Below, one piece after another: positions 38,101 to 50,420 of a stretch of 64,000 bases of DNA. Location of the stretch: positions 1 to 64,000 of the forward strand of contig CAJNOL010001357.1 of assembly GCA_905250125.1 (NCBI GenBank), read 5' to 3'. The translations under genes were made by a program, and so were the position numbers. Each line of letters begins with the position of its first letter. Position 1 is the stretch's first letter. The stretch is from Rotaria sordida. Lineage: Eukaryota > Rotifera > Eurotatoria > Philodinida > Philodinidae. The notes under the pieces were generated by a model. That model saw nothing but the letters and a program-made list of their open reading frames with translations. It did not search any database and was not told the DNA's origin.

Positions 38101-41100
38101 ATTTTTGAACATGTTCCCTTAATCCATTGGCAATATGTTTTTTTTCTTATTGGTTTTTGATCTTCTTTTAACTTTTGAATATTAATTTTTCGATAACAGT
38201 TTTGCCTAAATCAGCATTGAGTACTCACTTGATGGTTCTAGTATTACTTTTGAAGTCTTTAGTCATTGTTCGTGAACTTTTTCGGAGAAGGTTGGAAAAT
38301 TGATAAATGACTTTCCTACGACCAGTCCTTGGTCTTCTTGATTTTACGTTAACACCTATTGAACTAGTTTGTTTATACCGACATAGCCAGTGATCAATTG
38401 TATTTTGGTAAACCTCCCAGGTCGAGAAATCCAACCACTGAATCTTGTCGGATTCGACCAGATTCAATATCGGATTATGCCGGAAATGGTAGAATTCCGA
38501 CTCATTCTGGTCGGATTCTATCGGATTGAATCCAGAATCCGACGAACATTTGACAGGGAACGGATCTTGTCGGATCCCTGGCCGTATTTTAGAAGAACTG
38601 ACAGGATCAAGTTGGATGTGAATCGGCGTTCTATAGTCCTTCTTTTTCAGTTCTACTATCATTTTTTATGTATTATAAACAATCGGATTTATGACGCATC
38701 TGGTAAAGACCGACGGTCTACACCTACATCATTAAATCTATACCCTTAATTCTATACTCCTAAGCCTATAACCTTACACCTATAGCCTTAACTCTATGCC
38801 CTTATATCTATATCCTTACACCTATACCTCTAAATCTATATTCTTTCATCTATGCCCTTACACCTATACCCTTAAATCTATCTCTTAACCCTATACCTTT
38901 AATTTTATGCCCTTATAGCTATATCGTTACACCTACACCCTTAAATCTATAGTCTTACATCTATACCCTTAACCCTATACCCTTACAGCTATACCCTTAT
39001 TTCTATATTTTCACACCTACACCCTTAAGTCTATACCCTTACATCTATACCCTTAAACCTATATCCTTAAATCTATACCATTATATCTATATCCTTACAC
39101 CTATATTCTTAATTCTATGGCCTTATATCCATATCCTTACACGTATACTCTTAATTGTATGCCCTTAAACCTGTAGTCTTATTTCTATACCCTTATCTCT
39201 ATAATTTTAATACGATACGCTATACATACGGCTCTATGAGCATACGCTTATCACTATATCTGAATACCGACATCCTATACCCATATTCTTATGACTGTAT
39301 CTTGATACTTATACTATGAAATCTATACGGCTTATCTATACCTTATGACTCTGCTCTTATCACTAAAATCTAAGGCCTATACCTCTACAGTGAGAGCCCT
39401 TGCAAACCGCACAGATGCTTTTTTGTTATATGCATAGACAGCTTGATACTTGCTATAGTTCTTATACACTCTTATACTCTGTATACTCCTTGTGCTACTA
39501 TATCTATATATAATGTTTATATATATATATAGATAGATAGCCTTAGCCCCTTATAGCGTTATCCACTTATAGTCTTTCCTCCCCAATCTCCTTTACCCTT
39601 ATCCCCTTATGGTCTTATTCGACCTGTAATCTTTGAGCCTGCTATCCGTTGTAGCTCTTGTAGGTTTATCTGCAAATTGTCTTTTCCTTATTACCTACCC
39701 CTTACTACCTTACGCCTTTCAGGGCCTATGCGTACCCGCATGGGATTGCCCATGAGGACCTATGGATACCTCCATAAGATAGCTTTTGACGACCCATGGG
39801 TAGCGCCGTAGAACGGCCCTTGTAGCCTTCCCTTAGAGGCTTATTTAATCTTTGACCTTTAACTTTTAACTCAGCACAGACAGAGACACAGACACACTGA
39901 GCAATATATATAGATGGCTATATCCTAATGTCTAAACCGTTATGACTATAGCCTTAAAAGTGCTCATGAATGCCTATATCCCGATGCTTCTTCCCTCCAA
40001 CCTAAACCTCGATATGTTTAGCGTGATCATTATATCGTCAGAATTATACCCTTATGACGAGCTCATATCCTTATATCTATATCTTTTACTCTTCTCCATC
40101 ATACCTTTATCCTTATTTCTGTAGCCTTCGAGCTACAGAATCAAAGCAGTGCCTTTTGCGATTCCACTTAAACTGTTATATGTGGTAACTCACCTGATCT
40201 TTATTAACTGTTATTTATATTCGACCAGGCATATGAAAAATTGAAGACTGATAACCATTTTGTAACAATGTTTCTGCATCCGACACAATTTGTTGCATGC
40301 CTTAGCTGACTTTCTACGGAATCTACAACAACATTCTACTAGACAGAATTTTTATACAGATTTCATGGTGCACTGTAATCCGACCACTACCTGCTCGGAA
40401 CCGGTAATCGGAATACATCGGAAATTATGCACATCAACTAAGATTCGATCGGATTTCGACAATCGGAATTCGATCGGATTCAGTCATCGGAATTCATCGG
40501 ATTGAAACAGATCCGACAGAATCCGATGGCTGACTTTTGACCTGGGCTTATTTACCAATAATTTTGCAATTTCTGGTGTTTTTTTTCCCATTTTCATAGT
40601 GGGAAATAGCTATATCTCGTAGATCGTCACTTTTAACTATTTAGAAATCAACCAAAAAAACAGTAAAAAAAACAAAAAGGTATAAAAAAAAATAACAACC
40701 TATCAGAGCGATGAGGGATGTTAATATCTACTAAAATAATATAAAATAAACGAGTTATTGCAACAAAGCAATGGCACACAAGGACTTTTTTAAATATCGC
40801 AAAACTTTTGTCATACCTGGTATAAAATTTTATTAGCAAAAGAATTCTCAAATAAATTTGTTCTATATCATATTTTAATTTTCTATATAATAGGAAGATC
40901 ATCATGGTGCAGCCGATGTACAAATGTTTGATTTTACATCATTATTTCATGCTGTTAATGCTTCACGTATTATTGAACGTAATGGTAAACAAATTTTAAT
41001 GTTACTTGTTGGTGATAGTTTACTTGAAGTAAATTAATTGAAATAAATTTTTTTTTAATTTATATATTATTATATATCTAGAGTTTTTGGCCAACTGGTT

Positions 41101-44100
41101 CTGGTATTGGTCTTGGATTTTTTGGTTTATTTGATACAGCATGGTCTATATTAAAATTTGCTAAACATGAACATCCACTTAAAGTTCTTGTTGAACGTGA
41201 AAGTATATATATGTTATTATCCCAAAGTACACCTGAAAATACGAAAAATAATCATCAGTTATATTCAATAAATCCAGCAACACGATATCAAAATTCAAAT
41301 TCCAAAAGCTGTACAATTGATGAAATTCGATATTTATATGATTCCGATAGTATACCAACAATTGATATGAATAATAATCATGTAATATCAAATAAATCTA
41401 ATCGAACACCTACTCGACGTACACAAAGTTTTAAACAAGCTCCCTCACCATTATCATTATCATCATCATCATCAGATGGTAAGTGAATATTAAAACGAAG
41501 AAATTATTTCAAATTTACTTTTTGTTTTTTATTTTTGAAGGAAACAATCAACAAGAAACTGTATTTGAATGGTGTGAAGAAATTGTTAATTCTTATAATA
41601 TTAATATCAAAAATAACTCAAAATCATTTCAAAATTGTCTTGCATTTTGTGCTATTGTACATTATTATCGACCTGATTTAATGTATGTACAAAAAAATAA
41701 AATAAAATTCTTTTATATATTGTTTTTCTTTTATTTCTAGTAATTTCAAATCACTTCAACCTGATCGTCCAATTAGTAATTTTCAAATTGTATGTTTTAC
41801 TTTTTTCGATTGATAAATAAAATCATTTTGTTTGTTAAGTTATTCGATATAATGCATAATCAATTGTCATTACCACTTGATCGTAAATTACAAAATAGTC
41901 TTATTTTATCAATGAAAAGTTCAATTGAAGAACGTATACGTCAATCATCAATTGTTATTCTTCAATTATTATATACACATTTTCATCATGATCATCATGA
42001 ACAACAATTAAAACAACGTCGATCAAGTACTCCATCACTTGAAATTTCATCACCAACATTACAAAAATCAAAAAAACCAATAGACAATACCAATAATATA
42101 AATACAAATACAACTAATAATAATAATAATAATAATAATTCAACAGTTAAAGTCAGCGCTCTTGTTGCTCATTATTCAAATGGTGATACATCATCATCAG
42201 CTAATGTAGGTGTTGATTGATCTTAGAATATTAGCATAGTTATCGAAGAAGGCAAACAGTTTTTGCGCAGACAGTTTGAATATAATATAAAAATATGGTT
42301 TTATAATTGATATCGAAGTGGAATGCGTATACTTCATAGGCATAAAGATTACCTTTGTTTTTTGTATTCTTTACAGTCTGGAAATATATTTTTTTTAGCA
42401 GCAGCTGTAATGACCCATAGAAAAACATGTGACAAATGTCTTTAGTTTCTTTTTCTAGGAGTTTAGACGATCGATGAATGACGAGGTGTAAATCTTTACT
42501 ATTATTTTGCCTCAATAATACATTAATAATCTTCTTTTCATATTTATTTATGCATCATAAAATTTCTATGATGCGTGAATTTTTCATTATAAATGTAATT
42601 TTTAAAAAGAAAAAAAGAACATTTTTCTTTTCCTTTAGAATTATAATTTAATTAATTTACAATCCGAACGTGCACCAACATTTTGTTTTTATTGTAAAGA
42701 AAAAGTTTCAATACAAGATTGGTTTGTTGTTGAAAAAAATGTTTTACATGTAAAATGTTTTAAATGTGATACGTGTCATTTACAATTACGAAAAACAAAT
42801 TATCAAGTATTGATTGAACCACATACAGGCAAAATATCATTTCATTGTCGATATCACAATTTAAATAAACAACAAAAAGTAAAACACAAAACAAAACAAA
42901 AAATATAGATTTTTTTTCATTTACATATTTTATTATTTTTTTGAAAGGATGAGAATAGTAATAATCCATTAGAACTTGGTAAGTATAATGTTATTCTTTT
43001 TCTTTTTTATTTATTCTTATATTTTCATCGATATAATCTTCTCCAATAACCAATAAATAATTGTTTTAAATCATGACGAAAACGTTTACCAAGAACAAAA
43101 TAAAAAATAAAATTTACTGAATGATTTATAATCATTAATAAACGTGCAAGTGTATAAAAAAGAAATATGTCAGAATCAGTATTGTCAGTTGTTATTGAAT
43201 TTAGATAATTATTATAAAGTGTTGATGATCTTGTATGTAATTTTGTTGATATAATTAAATCAAAAACAACAACTGGTAATGTTAAAACTAAAAATGAACA
43301 TGAAACAAATAATAATAATATTGTTAAACGTGTATGATTTGAATTTGATGTATTTATTGATTTATGACCTATACATGAAATTTCATGTTGATAACGTGAA
43401 CGATTTTTCATTTCAAATGATGTTGTTGATAATTCAGTTGATGTACTTGATATTTTAGTACTATAATGTAAACGCCGTTCTTCTGATTGACCTAATTACA
43501 GAAACAAAAAATTTGAATAGAAAAAAAAAAATAACTTACTCGATTGTGGATGTAACAGAATAACTAATGGTTTTGCTTCTGAAACAGAGGGAAAACGCCG
43601 AAAATGACGATGTTGATTTTCATTCATTTCAATTGTTTGATGATTTTGAGAATAATGTCGATGTTTTATATCTTGTTGATTTTGTCTTGATGGATAATTA
43701 CTAAATCGAAACATACGTTGTCGAAATCGTTGTGCATCAATTAATCGACGAATAATTAATGAATTAAGTGTAATAATTATTAAAAATGGTATAAAATTAT
43801 AAACTGCAAAATCAATGTAAACCCATTTTTGTTCATAACGTTTACCTGTTACATCACATCGAATCACGTCACGTCTTTCATAGCTAAAAGATGTATCATT
43901 CTGACATACTGATACAATATGAATATTTTCCTTTGTATGTTTAACAAATGTTAATACTGGAGTATCAAGTACAAAGAAAAATATAATTAAAATAGCTAAT
44001 ACAATACGTGTATGTGTAACATTATTAATTTTATGTGCAATCAATGGATATTGTACAGCAATAAAGCGTTCAACAGTAACACCAACAACAAGACCAGCCG

Positions 44101-45257
44101 ATAAATGTGTTGTAAAATTTCCAAAGAAATAAACCAAGCGACATGAAAAATCTGATAAAAATCTTATATCAAATTTATTATTTATTTGTGATATCCAATT
44201 AGGTAATGCACTAATTAATAAAAATAAACAATCAACCAATGCTAATAATGTTAAATAAAGACTAGATGGATAACCACTACGACGAGCATTAATAAACATA
44301 ATAAGACATGATAATTTATTACCAAATATACCCATGAAAATAAATAATGGATAAATATATAAATGAATATATTTTGCAATTATAGAATTAAGATTTTCTT
44401 TTCCAATTTCATCAGATGTTGATATTGCTGATGTAACACGACATGTATTATTATGATCATCATAATCGTTGAGAGAAAATGAACAATGAATATACTGACA
44501 TATTGATTGTACACTAGTGGAATGTCGTTGATCATGAGTAATAGCCAGTATGGCTCGTACGAGTTCTCTTGTTGCATTATGTATATTACCATCCATTATG
44601 CGCACTTATTGTTGTCGTATTTTGCTTCCGTCACTGTCTATCTAGATACTACTATAGTTTGAATAAAGAAAGAAATGACGTGATAGGAAAAAAAAATAGA
44701 AAAAAAACGAATGAGTTTGTTCTTCTTCTTCTCGTCTTCCTTCCTTTTTTTTTCTTTTTATCCCAAGTCTTTTTACTTTCATTCAACTATAAATATAAGC
44801 CTTTCGGTTCAATAATGTAGCAAAAGAACTGTCTCTTATTAATCAATACTTAACACTGTTAAATTTTTTATGTGTACCATCAGAGATCAAAAAAGAAATT
44901 AATCTCGAACAAGGGCATTTAAAATTGGAACTAGATAAACAAAAAGAAAAAAAAAAAGAAAAAAGAAAATCTTAAAAACGTTTACTATATTTAATAGGCC
45001 TTGAGCAAAACAAACGTTCATTATCATTTGATGAAACAAACATTGCTAAAAACCAACAAATATATCCAACTCGGCATTTAGATAACACAACAGCTGATGA
45101 ACGTGTTTCATTTAGTTTAGACAAAGAATTTCCTGATGATGATAAAGAGGAAATTGTTTATAGTTCGGCATCAAATATAATGTGAGTCTTTTCATGATCA
45201 TTTAGATTCTTATTGCCTAAAACATATTCATTTTAATTCACAGAAACGATAACAATA

Positions 45258-45295
<38 letters not shown>

Positions 45296-48200
45296 GCATC
45301 AGCAAGAACCAATGGTAATTCAAGCAGTTCTTCATCAAAAGAAACAACTGATGAAGAAGCAGTTGATGATGATGTTGATGTTGATGATGAATCGGAAAAC
45401 GAAGAAGAAGAAAGAAACAATGTAGATGATGACTCAGTGTAAGTTTTTATATTTGTTATTTTTTATTCTTTTAATGAGATATTATATTTCAACCACATCA
45501 ACGAAGACAATAACGCAATAGAAACTTTTGCTTTTTTTCGGTTATATTTTCATCAATTAAATTATCTATATAAATTTGAACAGAACTAAAGAAAACATGG
45601 AAAAAATATGTTTGATGGTTGATAAAACCTGTTGTTTCTGCATGTTAATTTTCTATCTAAACAAAAGAAAGCAGTTTGTGCCAAGATGTATGAATGAAAT
45701 AAACATGCATAGTGTAGTGATTTGATTTCTTTTGCTTTCATATGTTAATTTTTAACAAAAACAAATTGATTAGAACATTGCGTGATGTAAAAAAAAAGCT
45801 AGACAGATTATCTACGCATTTTTATTTTATCATATAATCCATAAATTGTTTTAATTTTCATTAAATTATAGGCTTAAATTAAATAAGTCAAAAAGTAATT
45901 CAATCACAGATATATTTAAACGACTTCATGAAAAACAAATATTTGCTGAACGAAAACAATATATAAGTATTGGTAAAAAAAATTTAAATCAAAATTAAAT
46001 TTGAATCATTAAAAAAAAATTTTTTTATTCAATTAGATTCTGGTCATATTCAATCAGAATCTCCATCGCCTGTTGATCTTTCACCATCATCAATATCACC
46101 AATCAATCAACAAGTATTGACATCAAAAAAATCAGATACGATAACATATGTAAGTTAATCTAAAATTCGTGATTTTTTAAATGAAATTTATTTATGAACC
46201 CTCAGATACCTCATCATTCATCTGATAGGATGTTGTTATTGTCACGTCACCTGTTGTAATTTAATAGGTTAACAGAGTATCAGAGATTTTCTTACTCAAG
46301 TCTACAGATGTGCAGGTCAATTTACTAACCATCAACGTCACGGACTCTGTGTACTCAGTGTGCATACTGACTACATGCACAAACTGATACATTACCATCA
46401 ATGTAACAAAAAAAAACTGAGATATTTTGATAGAGTTAGTTTGTAGCGAACACGAATGTCAGTGTAATCAATGTTCTCAGTGGACTTGTTGTCGATAACT
46501 CATTGTTCAATATTTATACTAATGCATAACATTCCTATTGAAGTTTTCTATTTAAAATTTCTTTTAGTCATATTTTCGTGCACCTTGTCCTGTTTGTGGT
46601 GGTTCAACATATGATAATACATCAACTATTGAAATAGGAAAACAATGTTATCATAAAACATGTTTATATTGTTATTCATGTGAAAAACAATTAAAAGAAA
46701 ATGAATATAGTTATTATGATTTAACAACGGATGGTACATATAATTTTTATTGTACATTACATTTTTGTAAAAGTCGTCTTAAACAAGTAACAACAACATT
46801 AGCAGCAGCAACTCAACAAGGTTTGAAATTAATACTCTTGTCTTTCTTTCTTTTTGTTTTGTTCTATAGAATTTCTTGAGAATAATTGATTAGGTTTTTT
46901 TTTTTATTATTTCGATATACTTTGATTGTCATTTAATATTCAGATTTAATGAATGAAAAGTCTTAGACTAAGAATATAACAATATAGAATAATAGTAAAC
47001 AAAAAAACTGTTTTCAAGAATTTATTTTTGTACTAATATCAATGTATTCATTAGATAAGTTAATAAGAGGATTTTATTTCAATATGAAAATAAGATTATG
47101 TGATAGAAATTAAAATCTGAAATATTAGATTTTTTTTGTCTTTTTAATAAACAATTAATGTCATATTAGTATTTAAAAGATAGTTCAAATGTACGGTATT
47201 ATTAGCTCTATTAAAAATAGAACAACTATAGTATATAGCCTGCTGATTATTCATATTTCAAGGTTATTATCGAATAATTATGTGATGAAAGTTTCTTTTC
47301 TTTTTTTTTTTAAGAATGTGAAATTCATTATTTTGTTTCTTGAGAATTATAATAGGTCATGTTGATCCATATTAAAAAATGTTGTGTTTTTTTTTGTAAT
47401 ACTCGAACTAACGTTATTCAGTTGATGTTCTACTAAATTACTGACAGACATGACATAGACAGAATTTCACTACATAATGCTTAGTTTCAGATATGGTTCA
47501 TTAATATTTGGAAAATGAAAAATATGTTTCTGTTGAAGACAAAGTTTGACAAGTTGTCTGAGATATTTTTGACATTATATAGATTTCATATTTTTATATG
47601 ATCTTATTAAATAACTTCAACATTGTCCTTGAATGACAATCTTCAGTACAAGCATTCAATTATTTTTTTGTAATACGATTAAATAAGATTAGGATTATTT
47701 GTCGTGTCACATTCTGTATTTTAAGTTGTTTTTTTAACTAAATCTATTTGAATTATATTTCAATTCAATATTGTCTATTTTATTTTTTGAAATCACAGAA
47801 TCCCAATCAAAAACGATTTATCCAAATTTAACTCAATTACGTACTAATACAAATACACAATGGTCTAATAATCTTCGTTTATATCCATCATTAAAAGATG
47901 CTCTAAGTTCAAAACCACATCCTCTTAATATTATTCATATATCTGATAATAAAAAAAAACAACAAAATATTGGTTTTGAACATATACATCAATCAATTTT
48001 AAATAGTACAAATCAAAAATCTTCACAAACATTAATTCGTAGTAAAACATTTGATGAATCTTTATCTATACAATTAAATGATAATGATGAAAATTTTAAT
48101 AGTAATACTAAACAAACAAGTAATGATTTAAGTAAACAACGATTTAAAAGGTATGGACAAAATCGTCCATCATCACCATTACCAGTAACAAGTTCACAAA

Positions 48201-50420
48201 TAATATTAACAGAAAATTTAAAATCAAATGAAACAAATTCAGTACCAATAATAAATCGAAAAAAGAAAAAAATTCTTATACCACAATCAAATTTAAATTT
48301 ATCATCATCATCATCATTACAATCATTAGATGATGAACGAAAACGTTCATCGAATGAACGTCGTCGACAACGTGACGAACGACAAAAAGAACTCGTTCGT
48401 TTTCGTCGTTCACAAGAAATTCAACGTGAACTTGAAGAAATTGAACAAAAACGTTTGGAATTTGATAAACGTTATACAATAGCACGTCAAAACTTTAGTA
48501 AAAAAAAAAAAAATCTATTCTTTATATTATTTTTTTTTTGTTTAAACTTTCTCTATTACCAAATAGATTTATCAACAAATGATGAAAAGAAAAAAGCTTA
48601 TTGGGAAAGAGAATGTTTATGTATTGTACGAGAAAAATCAGCGTTACAACGTACAGAAGAAGAATTATCAATGGCTAAACGTGGTTTGACATTAGAAAAT
48701 GAACGTGCACGTGCAGAAAATGAATATAGACAATTAATTAATTTACCAGGTAATTTACACTTTTACTAATTTCAAATTTCCTATCTCTTTTTTAATCGGA
48801 AACTAAGTAAAATATTATTAGAAAAAAAAATAATATGTGTCAAAGAACTTTTATAGAGCTCATTAATTAATTGACTTTTGATAGGTCATCAAGGTCGCAA
48901 AAAAAACATTAAAAGGTTTTAGACTGTTTTCAACTTATAGAATTATTTTTTTTTTATTTACGTCAACTATTTAATGGTCCTAAAGGCTTAAGATTTTGAT
49001 CTGTCTTCTTTCTTTAATTATTAGCTTTCATTAGTATAGCCTGTAGACAACAATAAAGAGTAATTTTATAAATTGTAATAAATAATACCACTCGACAATT
49101 TTTTTACGGAAATATAATGACCTGTCAACAACAAAGAGATCATTAAGATGAAAAGACATTTAAATTAATTCTATGTCATGTGTTGTTTTCACCTTTTTAC
49201 GACGTTTACAATAACAGTCGATTTCAGTACAGAATATTGAATCATACATATCATAAAACTGTAATATTTTCATCTCTTTTCTTTTGAAAATCGTACAAGA
49301 TATTAAATTATTTTTAAATTGAAAAAATTTTATGTAGAGATTTTCGAAAAAAATTTTTTTTTTTCTATACCAATATACATATTGAGGTCAACAAATCTTT
49401 TTATATGTTTTTCTCTTGAATAAATTCTCTGTGATAAAAAAATGATGACGTAGATTGCAAGATGATCATAGAATTATTTATTCTAAATCATAAATTATTA
49501 AAAAATGGCAACACATTATTTACTTTATGATGTATATAGGAGTCATCCATAAAATATGCTCAGGAGAGGGTAGAAAGAAGAAAGTCACTCAAATCCGGAC
49601 ATTTTCATGCAGGGAAAGAAAAAGATGACGGGATCAAAGAACCCGAAAATTTTGCTTATTTGTAATTTTTAATGCTGAGTTCAGTTACTATTAAAGTTTA
49701 AAATAAAGGTTAATTTAGATTATTTTCTTCTAAATTAAATAATTCCTATCAATTTAGATGAACATAAAACAGCTAAAGATAAAGAACATGAAGAACAATT
49801 AATAACAACGATTGCAAAATTAGTAGAAGCGAGAAATAATTTAACAGTTGAACTTGATCAAATGAGACTAAGGTAAGAAGAAAAAAAAACTAAAAATAAA
49901 TAATTATATATACTTATAAACAATATGCATCTTTTGAATTCATATCTACTTGTTGATAATATTTCGCTTATTATTCATATTAATCAATTTCTTTATCTCA
50001 TAAATCGTTCTTTTTTCAAAGGAGTTATAGCAACAACTTCTAAAGGTGAGAATATTTGTTTAATATCTAACCTAAATAGGATAAATCATTACTAGTTCCC
50101 AAATTTTTCTTTTTTATTAATCAAAACATTCTTCTTTTGTGTCTAGTTTGCACGTTTGTCGCCCTTTTATATCTGTACGTGTTGTCTTCTATTTTGCTCA
50201 CATTCTAGTTTTTTTTTTCTAATTTTTCGTGTGAATAGATCATTTTCGCTCTCTGTTGGCTAATTGTAAACATTAAATTTATTACATTATTTTTACTTTG
50301 TATTGTTTTTTTAGGGAACTACAAGAAGACGAATGTCTACGCCTTGCATTTCAACTTCATGGGATCGAACATCAAACAACGAATTTACCTATATTTGATA
50401 CTCTTAAAGACATTATTTAA
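32200..50420 (+). CDS. MICAL: MICAL F-actin monooxygenase (FAD-CH-LIM-LIM-bMERB)
   Basis: Exons: 32200-32466, 33376-33470, 33526-33638, 33710-33820, 33876-34067, 34121-34410, 40894-41028, 41082-41478, 41541-41682, 41741-41789, 41840-42205, 42639-42878, 42948-42978, 44998-45181, 45244-45438, 45872-45972, 46037-46149, 46568-46820, 47799-48497, 48567-48749, 49758-49872, 50315-50420. Phases agree; 1,458 residues. The monooxygenase (1-~480) has the dinucleotide motif [11 protein letters not shown], the MICAL signature [16 protein letters not shown] and LVGDSLLE. MICALs use FAD and NADPH to oxidise actin methionines and so disassemble filaments. A calponin-homology domain (~535-660; [28 protein letters not shown]) follows, then LIM1 (~735-790) and a second LIM (~1012-1070; [14 protein letters not shown]). 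The final ~170 residues are a bMERB coiled coil ([31 protein letters not shown]), which binds Rab GTPases. Vertebrate and fly MICALs have one LIM. Introns host a mariner element and a GPCR gene. Confidence 0.95.
37440..38105. repeat. Probable fold-back insertion inside the mariner
   Basis: Transposase text stops near 38105 (DQKPIRKK) and resumes near 37425 ([10 protein letters not shown]); in the family these parts adjoin within a few dozen residues. The 650 bp between has diverged inverted arms: TTTCTCCGCTATTTTAAATG near 37655 against the reverse complement of CATTTGAAATGGCGAAGAAA near 37925, with CTAGAAAG adjoining both. Exact ends not resolved. Confidence 0.6.
38416..40546. mobile_element. 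2.1-kb inverted-repeat-bounded insertion nested in the mariner transposase
   Basis: The left end CCCAGGTCGAGAAATC and the reverse complement of the right end CCCAGGTCAAAAGTC are inverted copies. It interrupts the transposase between IAKLLVNK and VYQNTIDHW; removing it restores the frame apart from a 2-bp (CT) duplication. Subterminal regions (38430-38580 and 40380-40530) are packed with TCGGAT/ATCCGA words in both orientations. The interior has a minisatellite and CCTTA-rich DNA but no convincing protein. The element type is unassigned: a non-autonomous DNA element is likely, and the 2-bp duplication argues against hAT and piggyBac. Confidence 0.72.
38715..39210 (+). repeat. Degenerate minisatellite, CTATACCCTTA-type unit
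   Basis: About 40 imperfect units of 11-14 bp with consensus near CTATACCCTTAAAT or CTATACCCTTACAC. The pattern decays into looser CTTAT-rich sequence to ~39360. It lies wholly within the nested insertion at 38416-40546. Confidence 0.85.
43025..44605 (-). CDS. Class A GPCR (FMRFamide/peptide-receptor-like) nested in a MICAL intron
   Basis: Two minus-strand exons, 44605-43540 and 43491-43025, join in phase (A|GT) for 510 residues; a second in-frame ATG lies at 44596. Seven membrane segments are visible. TM1 has [15 protein letters not shown]2 [15 protein letters not shown]3 starts after a Cys (FSCRLVYFF) and ends with [13 protein letters not shown] (the DRY position), a partner Cys follows TM4 (VSVCQNDTS), TM5 has [22 protein letters not shown]6 [17 protein letters not shown], and TM7 [18 protein letters not shown] (NPxxY written SVNFIFY). 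The ~65-residue N-terminus has an NAT and an NNT glycosylation sequon, and loop 3 is long and polar. The layout fits invertebrate FMRFamide-type peptide receptors; the ligand is unknown. The intron interrupts intracellular loop 3. The gene lies in, and is transcribed against, the MICAL intron 42979-44997. Confidence 0.9.
46200..46530 (+). repeat. Dispersed repeat copy B (MICAL intron)
   Basis: The intron 46150-46567 carries a diverged copy of the 22140-22370 repeat. Shared blocks in order are CTGACTACATGCAC, GATATTTTGATAGAGTT and GTAGCGAAC, ending in TCTCAGTG. CAGTG/CACTG words recur. No ORF. Confidence 0.55.

Larger units (their letters stand above)
36664..40822 (-). mobile_element. Mariner element with decayed transposase and nested insertions, in a MICAL intron
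   Basis: Inverted ends TACCGAGTGTGACAAAAG (left) and TACCAGGTATGACAAAAG (right, reverse complement) match over ~27 bp (continuing TTTTGCGA), with TA flanks at 36662-36663 and 40823-40824. The transposase reads on the minus strand: helix-turn-helix at ~40640-40548 ([13 protein letters not shown], then IAKLLVNK). After a 2.1-kb interruption it continues at 38415 ([30 protein letters not shown]), then near 37390-37145 ([27 protein letters not shown]). It ends at 37131-36781 ([17 protein letters not shown]). The first catalytic Asp is lost (IGE instead of SDE) and stops and frameshifts are present, so it is inactive. It sits in the 6.5-kb MICAL intron 34411-40893. Confidence 0.88.

Noticed and set aside
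38225..38749. ORFs of 119-145 codons on both strands across the nested insertion edge
   Set aside because: The minus frame is partly transposase and partly TCGGAT-repeat translation; the plus frame is its shadow.
39720..39790. CCATGGGTA/CCCATGAGG block as a possible small structured RNA
   Set aside because: Weak short inverted words only; no tRNA or snRNA features could be assembled by eye.
45238..45420. Minus-strand Ser-rich ORF
   Set aside because: Antisense shadow of the acidic (GAT/GAA repeat) MICAL exon 45244-45438.
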